Of a stretch of 34,734 bases of DNA, positions 1 through 8,233 are shown in pieces; within the stretch, counting starts at the first letter, position 1, and each line of letters starts with the position of its first letter. Position numbers and translations under genes: made by a program. This DNA comes from Bacteroidales bacterium (lineage in GTDB: Bacteria; Bacteroidota; Bacteroidia; Bacteroidales; Tenuifilaceae), in the NCBI GenBank assembly GCA_017524185.1, contig JAFWUG010000020.1:1-34734 (forward strand). Direction: 5' to 3'. The notes under the pieces are model-generated. The model searched no databases. It was not told where the DNA came from and saw only the letters and a list, made by a program, of their open reading frames with translations.

Positions 1-1440
1 ACGCACGGCATAGCCCATGGCAGTATGCTGCTCCTGATAGCGGGGCTTCCAGCTGCAACACCCCCTACGGGGATTGCCTGGGTCGCCTGGGTCTATAGGC
101 TCTGGCCCAATGGGGTCGGGATAGCCTGGCTGGGGCATAATCACTGCCTGTGTAGTATCGGCGGGCATTTGCAGCAGCGGCGATGCTTCAAGATCGTCGA
201 GCGCGGGGGCATCAACCCCCAGCTCAACCTCTATGGGTCCTATGGGCTTGGGCGCGTTGCAGCCCGGGGCGTAGCCATCGCAGTCCCAGCCCACGTGGGC
301 CCGGTGGGTGCGGTTGATGTACACCTCGGGCAGCCCGTCGCCATCGCGGTCGGCCAGCACGGGCATTTCTTGCTCAATATCGAGCGTTCCCATATCGTTC
401 CATGCCCCGCTGCTGCTTAGATAGACGCTCCACTGCTGCACCATATCCTTTGGGCGCGAACCAACCGAAACAACGCGCACAATGTCGTCCAAGCCATCGC
501 CATCGAGGTCGGCATGCCAGTTCTCCTGGCCGTTGCCGAGGGGCTCATGGCGCATGCTGCCACCTGGGCGCATGGAGAAGGTGGTGGGCTTCAGAGGCTT
601 ACCGTCGCTGCCCGCCTCGGCGATGCTCTTCAGCTCGCTGCCGCCGTCGTGGCCCTGGGCGTAGGTGAGCGTGTAGGTGCGCAGGGTGCTGCCGTCGCTG
701 CCCGTCACGGTGATGCTGCGCAGGCGGTGGCGTATAAACAGCTCGTAGCCAGCGATATACGCCTCAATGCGGTCGGGGCGCTGCTCGTAGCCGAGCGCGA
801 TGGCATAAGGCCCATAGCTGATGCGGCTGAGCAGCAGCTCGCCGGCGTTGGCGGTGTAGGTGTAGTGGATGCGCCAGCCGTCGGGGTGCAGGTGCTCGGT
901 GAGGTGCAAACTTACGGGCTTATGCCAGCAGCCATGCGCGTAGAGCGGCTGCGCGTAGCACAGCGTATGGCCGTCGCGGGTGCGCACGCTGAAGGCCGTG
1001 GGCTGCCCGTCACCGTTGAGATCGGCGGTGATTTGGGTGTGCGATTCAATCTCGGTGCGGTAGTGCCCGGGCTGGTTGGGCAGGGGCATCAGCCGCTGGC
1101 CGTCCCAGGCCCACGCGTCGTCGGGGCTCAGGTCGATGCCCTGCGCTGCGCCATCGTGCAGCACGGTGCGGGGTGCACGGCTGATGGCCGACACGCCCGC
1201 TAAACTCCATCCGCGCCCAGCGATGTTGATTCCACCCAAGCTGCTGTAGGTAAGCGCGATTTGTGGAGTAAGCCCCGCTGGGCCAGCAGGACACCATATC
1301 GGAATGGTGTAGGTGGCACCGCCCGCCGCGTTCACGCTCGCCACTCCGTGGGTTGCGCCGTGCGGCTGCGCCCATGCTCCTGTAACCCCCATGCCTATCA
1401 GCATGGCAACGGCGAGCATTATATGGCGTAGGCGGAGCAT
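1..1440 (-). CDS. SpvB/TcdB N-terminal domain (Tc toxin/Rhs-like) exported protein, 5' part only
   Basis: The reading frame is open from an ATG at 1440 to the left edge, giving 480 residues with no stop, so the gene is cut by the window. Residues 1-24 form a signal peptide ending AWA. Residues 38-90 match the start of the SpvB domain of Salmonella SpvB, insecticidal Tc toxin B subunits and Rhs-type proteins: a GGATYTIPI strand, a PAGPAGLTPQIALTYSS segment and GRGWSLAGVSAISR. Three Asp-rich loops of the FG-GAP/VCBS kind follow (ADLNGDG near 139, ADLDGDGLDD near 310, ADRDGDGLPE near 363), usually Ca-binding blades of a beta-propeller. Residues 437-460 are a Pro/Gly/Asp linker followed by Cys-Cys. 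In Tc/Rhs proteins this region precedes YD repeats forming a cocoon around a C-terminal toxin; that part lies outside the window. It starts 6 bases after a small T9SS-sorted protein gene. Family call is firm; toxin function is inferred. Confidence 0.85.
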   Translation of the reverse strand, partial: MLRLRHIMLAVAMLIGMGVTGAWAQPHGATHGVASVNAAGGATYTIPIWCPAGPAGLTPQIALTYSSLGGINIAGRGWSLAGVSAISRAPRTVLHDGAAQGIDLSPDDAWAWDGQRLMPLPNQPGHYRTEIESHTQITADLNGDGQPTAFSVRTRDGHTLCYAQPLYAHGCWHKPVSLHLTEHLHPDGWRIHYTYTANAGELLLSRISYGPYAIALGYEQRPDRIEAYIAGYELFIRHRLRSITVTGSDGSTLRTYTLTYAQGHDGGSELKSIAEAGSDGKPLKPTTFSMRPGGSMRHEPLGNGQENWHADLDGDGLDDIVRVVSVGSRPKDMVQQWSVYLSSSGAWNDMGTLDIEQEMPVLADRDGDGLPEVYINRTHRAHVGWDCDGYAPGCNAPKPIGPIEVELGVDAPALDDLEASPLLQMPADTTQAVIMPQPGYPDPIGPEPIDPGDPGNPRRGCCSWKPRYQEQHTAMGYAVR

Positions 1441-1446
1441 GGGCTG

Positions 1447-1938
1447 TTAGTTCTTGATGATCTTATAGGTGCAGCGGTCGTCGGGCCAGATGAGCTGCAG
1501 CAGGTAGGCCCCGTCGGGCTGCGCCGAGAGGTCGAGCGGCAGGGGGCTGCCGCCATCGTGCTGCCCTTGGGCTATCAGTGCGCCGCCCATGCCGAGCAGA
1601 CGGTAGCTGTAGGCCTGACCATCGCCCTGCACCTCTACGCGCAGCTGCCCCCGCGTAGGGTTGGGGTAGATGCGCACCGTGCGCTCGCCGCGCTGCACCT
1701 CCACGGGTTCGGGCTCAGGCGCAGTGGACTGCGCCGCAGCGTTGCTGGCAATATGTTGGGGGGCAAGCGTTTCGGCCTTGGCGCTCTTTTCGGACTTGGG
1801 CTGTTCGAGGCGCACCACGTAGCAGCGCACCATGTTGCCCGCCGCATCGTGCTCGAAGGCCATCTCCACGGGCTGCTGGGAGCGGGCAGCGTACGGCAGC
1901 AGAAATAATGCCAAAATAAGCAGCAAACAGTTGCGCAT
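1447..1938 (-). CDS. Small exported protein with T9SS type A C-terminal sorting domain
   Basis: 163 residues. A signal peptide (about 1-19, ending ARS) is followed by a short segment with the phrase FEHDAAGNMV, which resembles one YD/Rhs repeat unit. A low-complexity Ala/Glu/Pro linker comes next (about 50-85), and the last 75 residues form a T9SS type A sorting domain: RIYPNPTRG near 110, then a beta-rich tail ending in YLLQLIWPDDRCTYKIIKN. Such C-terminal domains send cargo through the type IX secretion system to the outer membrane or medium. The protein is little more than a signal peptide, one YD-like motif and a sorting domain. The SpvB-like gene follows 6 bases downstream, so they are probably co-transcribed and may act together. 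A good promoter lies about 45 bases upstream. Confidence 0.85.
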   Translation of the reverse strand: MRNCLLLILALFLLPYAARSQQPVEMAFEHDAAGNMVRCYVVRLEQPKSEKSAKAETLAPQHIASNAAAQSTAPEPEPVEVQRGERTVRIYPNPTRGQLRVEVQGDGQAYSYRLLGMGGALIAQGQHDGGSPLPLDLSAQPDGAYLLQLIWPDDRCTYKIIKN

Positions 1939-1980
1939 GTTGGGTTTAGGCTATGTGTGCGGATGAGATACTCGTTAGCG

Positions 1981-2011
1981 CAAAGATAGCACATGCAATG
2001 CGATTGTGCAA
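1981..2011 (-). promoter_or_regulatory. Bacteroidetes-type promoter for the T9SS-CTD/SpvB operon
   Basis: On the minus strand TATCTTTG (1981-1988) matches the Bacteroidetes -7 consensus TAnnTTTG. A TTG at 2009-2011 lies 20 bases upstream as a partial -33 element. Transcription would start near 1975, leaving a leader of roughly 35-40 bases. Confidence 0.65.
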
Positions 2012-2062
2012 GTTTGGGGATAGTTTTTGGGTTATCTATGCGATAGTATTGTGAGATTTTTG

Positions 2063-3394
2063 CTATTCTTCAATTATCTCCACTCTTAGCATATTTTGCG
2101 TGTTTGAGTTAATGGCGTAGCGTGTATCGATGCGATGGCCTACCACCCAAACCACGTGGTTGTGGGCATCGGTGAGCACCAGTGCCTGCTGTTTTAGGTG
2201 AGCGGGGATTTTTTGGTCGGTCAGGAAGTCGCTCAACTTCTTCGTGCCTCGCATTCCCAGAGGGGAGAATCGGTCGCCTGCCTGCCATGGGCGTAGGTGT
2301 AGGGGGAATTGTACGTGCTGCAGGTCGAGCATTGCCACTTGTGGACGGCGGTCGGCGGGTGTGAGTGGTGTGGCTGGAAGGGTGGTTAGGCGCAGGTGTA
2401 CGGGGTGTAGCATCTCGGAACAATCGCTGTCGATTAGCGTCTTGGTTGGTGGCGGTGCGAGCGGCGATAGCACAAGGTGTTGGCGGTTGCGGATGATGCA
2501 GAGGTTGTCGGTTTCGACACGGCGTCCCGTTGGGGCGTTAATCAGAGCTGCTGCTTGCTCGGCTTGGCCAGCAGAGAGGCCGCGTTGCATCAACTCCTCG
2601 ACTATAAACATCTGACCCGCAGCATTTTGTGGAAGAGCGTCGATGGCTATCAGGGTATGGCCGTGGGCGTTGGTGCTTAGGGCGCGTTGGGCGATGTTGG
2701 CCATCTGCTCGTCGAGCAGTAGCATGGCTTGCTGTATGCGGTTGGCTGTGGTGGCTATGCTCTGCGAAGCCGATGGGTTGATGTCGCGGAGTAGCGGCAT
2801 AATGTTCAACCTCAGTTTGTTGCGTTTGTAGTCGGTGGAGGCGTTGGTGGAGTCGGTTCGATAGTTAATGCGGTGGAGTTGGGCGTAACGCTCAATGTCG
2901 GCACGGGGGGCAAATAGTAGCGGGCGGATTATGCGTCCGCTGAGCGGGTGCATGGCGGCTAATCCGCGTATGCCTGTGCCGCGTAGCAGGTTGAGCAGCA
3001 GCGTTTCGGCTTGATCGTCGAGGTTGTGAGCCACGGCAATGCGCTGGTATCCATGTTGGTTGGCCAGCTGCTCGAAGAATTGATAGCGCAGCTCGCGGGC
3101 TGCCATCTCCACTGATATGCCGTGTTGGCGTGCGTGCGCGTTGGTGTCGAACTGAGCCACATGTAGCGGTATGTCCTGCTGGTTGCATGTTTGGCGCACA
3201 AAGGCTTCGTCGGCATCCGATTCTGCTCCGCGCAGGTGAAAATTGCAGTGTGCTACCACAATGTCGGCCCAAATGCGTTTGAACAGGTGCAGCATGGTCA
3301 TGCTATCGGCTCCGCCGCTTACGGCCAGTAGCACGCGTGTATGCGGGGGGAGCAGTTGGTGCTGCTCTATGTGCTGTTTGAAACGTGTGAGCAT
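2063..3394 (-). CDS. tilS: tRNA(Ile)-lysidine synthetase TilS
   Basis: TilS attaches lysine to C34 of the CAU-anticodon tRNA-Ile, using ATP, so that it reads AUA codons. The protein has the N-type PP-loop SGGADS at residues 26-31, followed by the VAHCNFHLRG and VAHNLDDQAET motifs of the family and a C-terminal TilS substrate-binding domain (RPWQAGDRFSPLGMRGTKKLSDF). With the start at 3394 (MLTRFKQHIEQH) it is 443 residues, the usual length. An in-frame ATG at 3448 would add 18 residues, but that stretch covers the promoter box at 3399-3406 and has no family similarity. It lies between the YitT gene and the T9SS-CTD gene, all on the minus strand. Confidence 0.95.
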   Translation of the reverse strand: MLTRFKQHIEQHQLLPPHTRVLLAVSGGADSMTMLHLFKRIWADIVVAHCNFHLRGAESDADEAFVRQTCNQQDIPLHVAQFDTNAHARQHGISVEMAARELRYQFFEQLANQHGYQRIAVAHNLDDQAETLLLNLLRGTGIRGLAAMHPLSGRIIRPLLFAPRADIERYAQLHRINYRTDSTNASTDYKRNKLRLNIMPLLRDINPSASQSIATTANRIQQAMLLLDEQMANIAQRALSTNAHGHTLIAIDALPQNAAGQMFIVEELMQRGLSAGQAEQAAALINAPTGRRVETDNLCIIRNRQHLVLSPLAPPPTKTLIDSDCSEMLHPVHLRLTTLPATPLTPADRRPQVAMLDLQHVQFPLHLRPWQAGDRFSPLGMRGTKKLSDFLTDQKIPAHLKQQALVLTDAHNHVVWVVGHRIDTRYAINSNTQNMLRVEIIEE

Positions 3395-3398
3395 GGGG

Positions 3399-3406
3399 CA
3401 AAGGTA
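3399..3406 (-). promoter_or_regulatory. -7 promoter box directly before tilS
   Basis: TACCTTTG on the minus strand matches TAnnTTTG exactly and ends 4 bases before the tilS ATG (3394). Transcription would begin at or very near the start codon, so the mRNA would be almost leaderless. No clear -33 TTTG is seen at the expected distance. Confidence 0.55.
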
Positions 3407-3472
3407 ATAAATTTGGGCGAAAGAGACGCGTTGGCCTCTTCCGCCCAAAATAATTGCCCAGTTGGTTGGATA

Positions 3473-4393
3473 TTAGAATTGCCGTTTGCGGAATTTGTGT
3501 TTGTCCTTAATCCATAGGCCGTAAACCTCGCTCACGTTGCCGGCGGTGATGAAGGCGTTAATTTGCTCGGTGTTAATTAGCTCCATGAGCTTTGCGAACT
3601 CGTCTTTGGTGAGTAGGGTTTCAATCTCCATGGTTTTGGTGTTTGAATATCCACCCGTAACCTCGTAGAGGGTAACGCCGCGCACCAAGTCGTTGATTAT
3701 GTAGTCTTGCAGGCGTTTGTAATCCTTAGAGATGATGCAAACGCGTTTTTTCATGTTGAGGCTAGCCGTGAAATAGTCGACCACAATGCCGTTTATCCAA
3801 GTGCCTATAAGGCCTATAACCACCATTTTGAATGGGTTAATGGCGAAAGCCGTGCAGCAGATTATGGCACCAGCCACCGACACCGATGCTCCGATGTCGA
3901 AGTGCAGGTATTTGTTCACGATTTTGGCCAGTATATCGAGGCCGCCCGTCGATGCGTTGATGCGGAATAGCAGGGCTTGCGAGAAACTGAGCAGTAGCAC
4001 AAAGCACATTAGGTCGAACCAGATGTCGCCCATTACCGATGTTTTGCCCGGCTCGATGAGTTGTTCGTAGGGCAAAATCATGCCCCAAATGTCCATCATA
4101 GGGCCCAAAATCATGGCGGTGTAGACGGTTTTTGCGCCGAACTCCTTGCCAATCAGCAGCCAGGCCAGCACCAGCAGAATGGCGTTGATAATCATCACCA
4201 CTACCGATATTTTCACCTGGATTCCAAGTGATTCTAACACGCCAGCAATCACAATCGATAGGCCCGATATGGTGCCAATGATTAATTTGCTGGGCACAAG
4301 GAAGTAGTAAACGGCGGCAGCTGCCACCATCATTCCGAGGGTCATAATAACCAGCTCGGTCCAAAACTTTTTGGTTTTAAGTACTTGAAACAT
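3473..4393 (-). CDS. YitT family (DUF161 + DUF2179) integral membrane protein
   Basis: 306 residues. About six hydrophobic segments fill residues 14-220 (for example 14-33, 37-56, 62-82, then around 145-160, 170-190 and 195-212). A soluble C-terminal domain of about 75 residues follows, with the DUF2179 pattern: GVTLYEVTGGYSNTKTMEIETLLTKDE and a final ITAGNVSEVYG. This layout is the standard YitT/YpjC-type architecture, common in Firmicutes and Bacteroidetes; the transported substrate, if any, is unknown. It starts 9 bases after the stop of the TonB-dependent receptor gene, so the two are probably co-transcribed. Nothing else shows a functional link. Confidence 0.9.
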   Translation of the reverse strand: MFQVLKTKKFWTELVIMTLGMMVAAAAVYYFLVPSKLIIGTISGLSIVIAGVLESLGIQVKISVVVMIINAILLVLAWLLIGKEFGAKTVYTAMILGPMMDIWGMILPYEQLIEPGKTSVMGDIWFDLMCFVLLLSFSQALLFRINASTGGLDILAKIVNKYLHFDIGASVSVAGAIICCTAFAINPFKMVVIGLIGTWINGIVVDYFTASLNMKKRVCIISKDYKRLQDYIINDLVRGVTLYEVTGGYSNTKTMEIETLLTKDEFAKLMELINTEQINAFITAGNVSEVYGLWIKDKHKFRKRQF

Positions 4394-4402
4394 AGCTATA
4401 TG

Positions 4403-6802
4403 CTAATTTAAGTTGTTGCCTATTTTTATACCAAAATAGATGGTGCGCGGCTGGCTTGGGCCATAGATATAGGCAGGGTCGCGCTCGGGGCCAATGTCGA
4501 AGTCTTTTTGGAACGAGTTGAATGCATTCTTTACGCCGCCAAATAGTTGTAGGCTGGTGCCATGGAAGTGAAGTGTGTAACGTAGTTTTACGCCTAAATC
4601 GAAGAAATTGTTTGATTTGCGTAGTTCGCCGTCGGGCGTGGTGTTGGGTCCAAAGTAGGGCACTAACATGGGACCAGTGTAGGTGCCAGTGGCCGATATG
4701 CACAGCGACCGAATTATGTCAAGGTCGGCCGCGAAGAAGCCGTAGATGTTGGGAGTACGGAAGAAATTGCGTTCGCCAAAGTTTTGTATCGAGTCGTAGG
4801 TGCTGCGCTGGGCGGTGAAGCCCGAATTGAGCTGTAGCACCTTGCTGGGGCGCAGTTTCAGCTCTATGTTTAGCCCGCGAACGCTTGCGCCGCCTGCCGA
4901 GTTGGTGCGGGTATAAAGCACCACGCCCTCGGCATTGGGAGTGCCAATTTCGTTCACAAACGGATCTTTCAGTCGGGTGTAGAATCCCTCAACCAGCGCA
5001 CCCAGTAGCATTGAACCCACAACGCCGTTGTAGTCGAGCGAGGCCATTGCGCTGTGGCTGGTTTCCTGGCGCAGGTTGGCATCGTTTTGGTGCACCACGT
5101 GGCGCACGCCCGACACTTCTATGTGCAGGTCCTCGTCGAATAGTTGCGGGGCACGATAGCCCTGCGAGTAGCTGACGCGTGCCTGTAGTTCGGGTATAAT
5201 GCCGTACATTATGCCCACGCGAGGGCTAATCACGTTGCCCTTGCGAGCGTTGTTTTGCTTTTGTTTGTCGGCAATGCGATAGTGATCGAAACGTCCGCCC
5301 AACGAGAGTTTCAGGCTTCCTAAGCTTATGTCGTACTGCACAAACAGACCAGTGGTTGAGGCCGTTTGGTCCGATATGGTTTGATTCTTAGTGTGAGGTA
5401 CTTCGGCTATGGTGTCGCCAGCAATTGTGGCGTTGGCGTAGTCGGGGTAGCCCAGTTTGGTGTCGGTTAGGAAGTCGCCATTATGCTCTACGCCTGCCAC
5501 CAGTGTCGATTGGCCCAATGCAAGCTTGTACTGTGCGCCCAGGTTGAATGTGTGGTCAGTCGATTGGCCGTAAGCGTCAAGTGCTTGATTTGCACCGTAG
5601 TATGAATTGCGTTTGAGCCGTTGCCCCGAGGCGTAAACAGAAAGCACATCGCTTTGGCGGAAGAATTGGTCGAGGGTGAAGGCGGCCGTTTGCATGTTGT
5701 GCCTAATTGCCTCGGCAATGTCGCGCTCGTGTAGCGGTAGGTGCTGGCCGTTGCCGCCGTCGCGTTCTTCGCGGATGTTGAAGAAATCGAGCGACAAGCG
5801 GCTGCGTACACCGAAACGGTGTGAGAATCGTGCGCCGAGCGTGATGTTGTTCAGCGGAGCCAATTCCGAGAAACCGTCGTCCGTGAGGTCCAGTTTCTCG
5901 CGTTCGCGGGTGAATCCGTAGATTGCCACGCCCGTGCGGTTGTCGGCCGACACAATGGAGGTGTTAAAGTTGAGCTGATAGTCGCCCACGGGCGTATTGC
6001 TTTTACCGTGTCCAACGGCCATTGCCGAGCAGCTGCCGCCCAGCTCGTAGCTGCTGTTCATGGCCTCTTTCAGTATGATATTCACTGTGCCAGCAATTGC
6101 GTTGCTACCAAACAGAGCCGAGCCGCCGCCACGTGTAACCTCCACTCGCTCAATCATGTTCGAGGGTATTAGCTCCAGCCCATACACGCCAGCCAGTCCG
6201 CTGAATATTGGGCGGCTGTTTATAAGTATTTGTGTATAAGGACCTTCCATGCCATTCATGCGTACTTGGGTGAAACCGCAGTTTTGGCAGTTGTTCTCCA
6301 GACGTAGGCCAGGCGTAAAATTCAGACCCTCGCCCAGCGTAATCGATTGCGAGGTGTTGAACAGCTTGGGCGATATGGTGTTCACAATCATCGGAGCCTC
6401 GGTGCGTTTCTGCTCGGTTCTATTGGCCGAAACCACCACCTCGTCGATGTTCAGCGCATCCTCTTCAAGGTCAATTTTTATTTCTGTAGTTTTGTCGTTT
6501 TGCACTTCAACCACTTGTGTGCTAACCTTGTAGCCCAGCATACGTGCTTCAATCGTGTGGCTACCCTCGGGGAGGTTTAGTAGCTGGAAGTGTCCCGTCT
6601 CGTCGGTGGTTGTGCCAATGGTTGTGCCAACAATACTCACCGTGGCGAATGGCAGATGCTCGCCTTTTGAGGTTACGTGTCCCACAATATGAGCATCGGT
6701 GGGGCGTTTGCCTAACCTGTGGCTTTGAGCCTGTGCTGTGCTGCAGATAATCAACGATAAAGTGATGATTATCAGTGTGATGTGTTTTGTAAGTGTATTC
6801 AT
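4403..6802 (-). CDS. TonB-dependent outer membrane receptor with carboxypeptidase-like N-terminal domain
   Basis: 799 residues. A signal peptide (1-25, ending AQA) is followed by a carboxypeptidase-D-like regulatory domain (38-110: VGHVTSKGEHLPFATV and TTDETGHFQLLNLPEG), a TonB box/plug start (EVVVSANRTEQKRTEAP at 121-137), the plug with ERVEVTRGGGSALFGSNAIAGTVNI, and a beta-barrel ending in IYFGIKIGNNLN. These proteins import ligands such as iron chelates, heme, cobalamin or metals across the outer membrane with TonB energy. The plug holds a Cys pair C172/C175 (NNCQNCGFTQVRMNG) typical of one COG4771-like subgroup of Bacteroidetes receptors; I cannot name the ligand. No SusD-like partner is adjacent, which argues against glycan uptake. 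The YitT gene follows after 9 bases. Confidence 0.92.
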   Translation of the reverse strand: MNTLTKHITLIIITLSLIICSTAQAQSHRLGKRPTDAHIVGHVTSKGEHLPFATVSIVGTTIGTTTDETGHFQLLNLPEGSHTIEARMLGYKVSTQVVEVQNDKTTEIKIDLEEDALNIDEVVVSANRTEQKRTEAPMIVNTISPKLFNTSQSITLGEGLNFTPGLRLENNCQNCGFTQVRMNGMEGPYTQILINSRPIFSGLAGVYGLELIPSNMIERVEVTRGGGSALFGSNAIAGTVNIILKEAMNSSYELGGSCSAMAVGHGKSNTPVGDYQLNFNTSIVSADNRTGVAIYGFTREREKLDLTDDGFSELAPLNNITLGARFSHRFGVRSRLSLDFFNIREERDGGNGQHLPLHERDIAEAIRHNMQTAAFTLDQFFRQSDVLSVYASGQRLKRNSYYGANQALDAYGQSTDHTFNLGAQYKLALGQSTLVAGVEHNGDFLTDTKLGYPDYANATIAGDTIAEVPHTKNQTISDQTASTTGLFVQYDISLGSLKLSLGGRFDHYRIADKQKQNNARKGNVISPRVGIMYGIIPELQARVSYSQGYRAPQLFDEDLHIEVSGVRHVVHQNDANLRQETSHSAMASLDYNGVVGSMLLGALVEGFYTRLKDPFVNEIGTPNAEGVVLYTRTNSAGGASVRGLNIELKLRPSKVLQLNSGFTAQRSTYDSIQNFGERNFFRTPNIYGFFAADLDIIRSLCISATGTYTGPMLVPYFGPNTTPDGELRKSNNFFDLGVKLRYTLHFHGTSLQLFGGVKNAFNSFQKDFDIGPERDPAYIYGPSQPRTIYFGIKIGNNLN

Positions 6803-7093
6803 AGTTGTTATTTATTATTAAAGCATACCGGTGTAAGTGATTGATTTATATTTGTTTAAATCGCTTGCACCATCCAAAAATCCCACGGCCAAGGTAGTAT
6901 AATTTAGATTGATTAAAAATAAGTGTGTCTGAAATTTTACAGGTGTGATGTTTTGTATTGTTTGTTTCGCTGTAATATACTGTGTTTTAGTGTGTTACTC
7001 TTATTGTGCCAACTGGCTTTTCTTTTGCATTTGGTGCTACGCCTCTTTGTTTTTGAATTTATGCCTACCTTGCGTTGTCTATTTCGAGCCTCG
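6803..7093. other. Divergent intergenic region between the TonB receptor and hemW
   Basis: 291 bases, T-rich, without a credible gene. On the minus strand TACCTTGG near 6890-6897 is a one-mismatch -7 box for the receptor gene. On the plus strand TACCTTGC at 7066-7073 is a one-mismatch box for hemW, with a TTTG 16 bases upstream, shorter than the usual 19-20. No cobalamin riboswitch motif was recognised. Confidence 0.4.
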
Positions 7094-8233
7094 ATGGAGC
7101 AGCCCGTATCCATATACATACACGTGCCTTTTTGCCGCAGCAAATGTGCCTATTGCGATTTCTATTCTATTGCAAATCAAGATTTTATTGCAGATTATGT
7201 AGATTTGATTGGACACGAAATCCGCCAGCGACGCGACTATTTGCCTCAGGGCGATGTGTGCAGCGTTTACGTGGGCGGTGGAACTCCGTCGCTATTGCCG
7301 CCTGAGCAATTGCAACGACTGCTCTGTGCCGTGCGCTCCGAATTCAACCTGCAGTCTGATGCAGAGCTCACCATTGAGGCCAACCCCGACGATTTACAGC
7401 CCGCGTTGCTTGGGGCTTATAGGCGCATGGGATTTAACCGCTTGAGCATCGGTGTGCAATCCATGGATGATGGCGAGCTGGCTGCATTGGGGCGGCGGCA
7501 TACGGCGCAGCGAGCCGTTCAGGCCGTGCGTCAGGCGCAGCAAGCGGGCTTTGGTAACATCAGCATCGATTTGATATATGGGCTGCCCAATTCTACCATC
7601 GACACGTGGCGACGTACTTTAGAAAAAGCATTAAGCCTTGATGTTCAGCATGTTTCGTGCTATCATCTGACGGTTGAGGAGCGAACACGCTTACATCAGC
7701 AGGTGCAGCGCGGTACGGTGCATGTGGTGGATGAGGAACTGAGCGTGCAGCAGTTCAATTTGTTGCGCCAGCTAACCAACCAAGCGGGTTTTGAGCACTA
7801 CGAGGTGTCGAATTTTGCGCTCCCAGGCATGGAGTCGCGCCACAACAGCGGCTATTGGCTTGGTCGGCCCTATTTAGGGCTTGGTCCAGCGGCGCATTCC
7901 TATAATGGAGCTACAAGGCAATGGAATGCGCGTTCGCTTAGGCTATGGGCCGATGGCCTTCGGCAGCAGCATCCCGCCGTGGAGCAGGAACTACTTACGC
8001 CTATTGATGCGTATAATGAGTTGTTGCTCACAAGATTACGCACAAAGTGGGGAGTGAGTTTATCGGATGTGGAACGTGATTTTGGCGTAACTATGTCTCG
8101 GCATTTGTTGCAGCAGGCTGATCCGCATCTGCGTAGCGGTGCGTTGATGCTGTTCGACAACGATGTGCTGCTAATTCCGCCCGAACGCTATTTTGTTAGC
8201 GACTCGCTGTTGGTGGAATTGTTTGCTGACTAA
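7094..8233 (+). CDS. hemW: Radical SAM heme chaperone HemW (HemN-like)
   Basis: With the start at 7094 the protein is 379 residues and begins MEQPVSIYIHVPFC, the exact family N-terminus. The radical SAM cluster motif is C14-x3-C18-x2-C21 followed by D-F. HemN coproporphyrinogen oxidases have a fourth Cys (CxC) there, so this is HemW type. Further family motifs are VYVGGGTPSLL, TIEANPDD, GFNRLSIGVQSMDD, DLIYGLPN and YEVSNFA. HemW is thought to deliver heme to respiratory enzymes and is often misannotated as coproporphyrinogen oxidase. The frame is open upstream to an ATG at 6923, but those 57 residues are Cys/Leu/Phe-rich and unlike the family, so I reject that start. The stop overlaps the tsaE stop by 3 bases on the opposite strand. 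Confidence 0.93.
   Translation: MEQPVSIYIHVPFCRSKCAYCDFYSIANQDFIADYVDLIGHEIRQRRDYLPQGDVCSVYVGGGTPSLLPPEQLQRLLCAVRSEFNLQSDAELTIEANPDDLQPALLGAYRRMGFNRLSIGVQSMDDGELAALGRRHTAQRAVQAVRQAQQAGFGNISIDLIYGLPNSTIDTWRRTLEKALSLDVQHVSCYHLTVEERTRLHQQVQRGTVHVVDEELSVQQFNLLRQLTNQAGFEHYEVSNFALPGMESRHNSGYWLGRPYLGLGPAAHSYNGATRQWNARSLRLWADGLRQQHPAVEQELLTPIDAYNELLLTRLRTKWGVSLSDVERDFGVTMSRHLLQQADPHLRSGALMLFDNDVLLIPPERYFVSDSLLVELFAD

Noticed and set aside
514..1203. 229-residue plus-strand open frame
   Set aside because: It is antisense to the SpvB-like gene, whose minus-strand frame has a signal peptide and clear domains; the high G+C makes long chance frames likely.
6803..6905. Cobalamin or other riboswitch before the TonB receptor
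   Set aside because: No B12-box-like motif or other recognisable aptamer pattern was seen in the leader.
6923..7093. 57-residue N-terminal extension of hemW
   Set aside because: It is Cys/Leu/Phe-rich and unlike the family, whose N-terminus matches the ATG at 7094 exactly.
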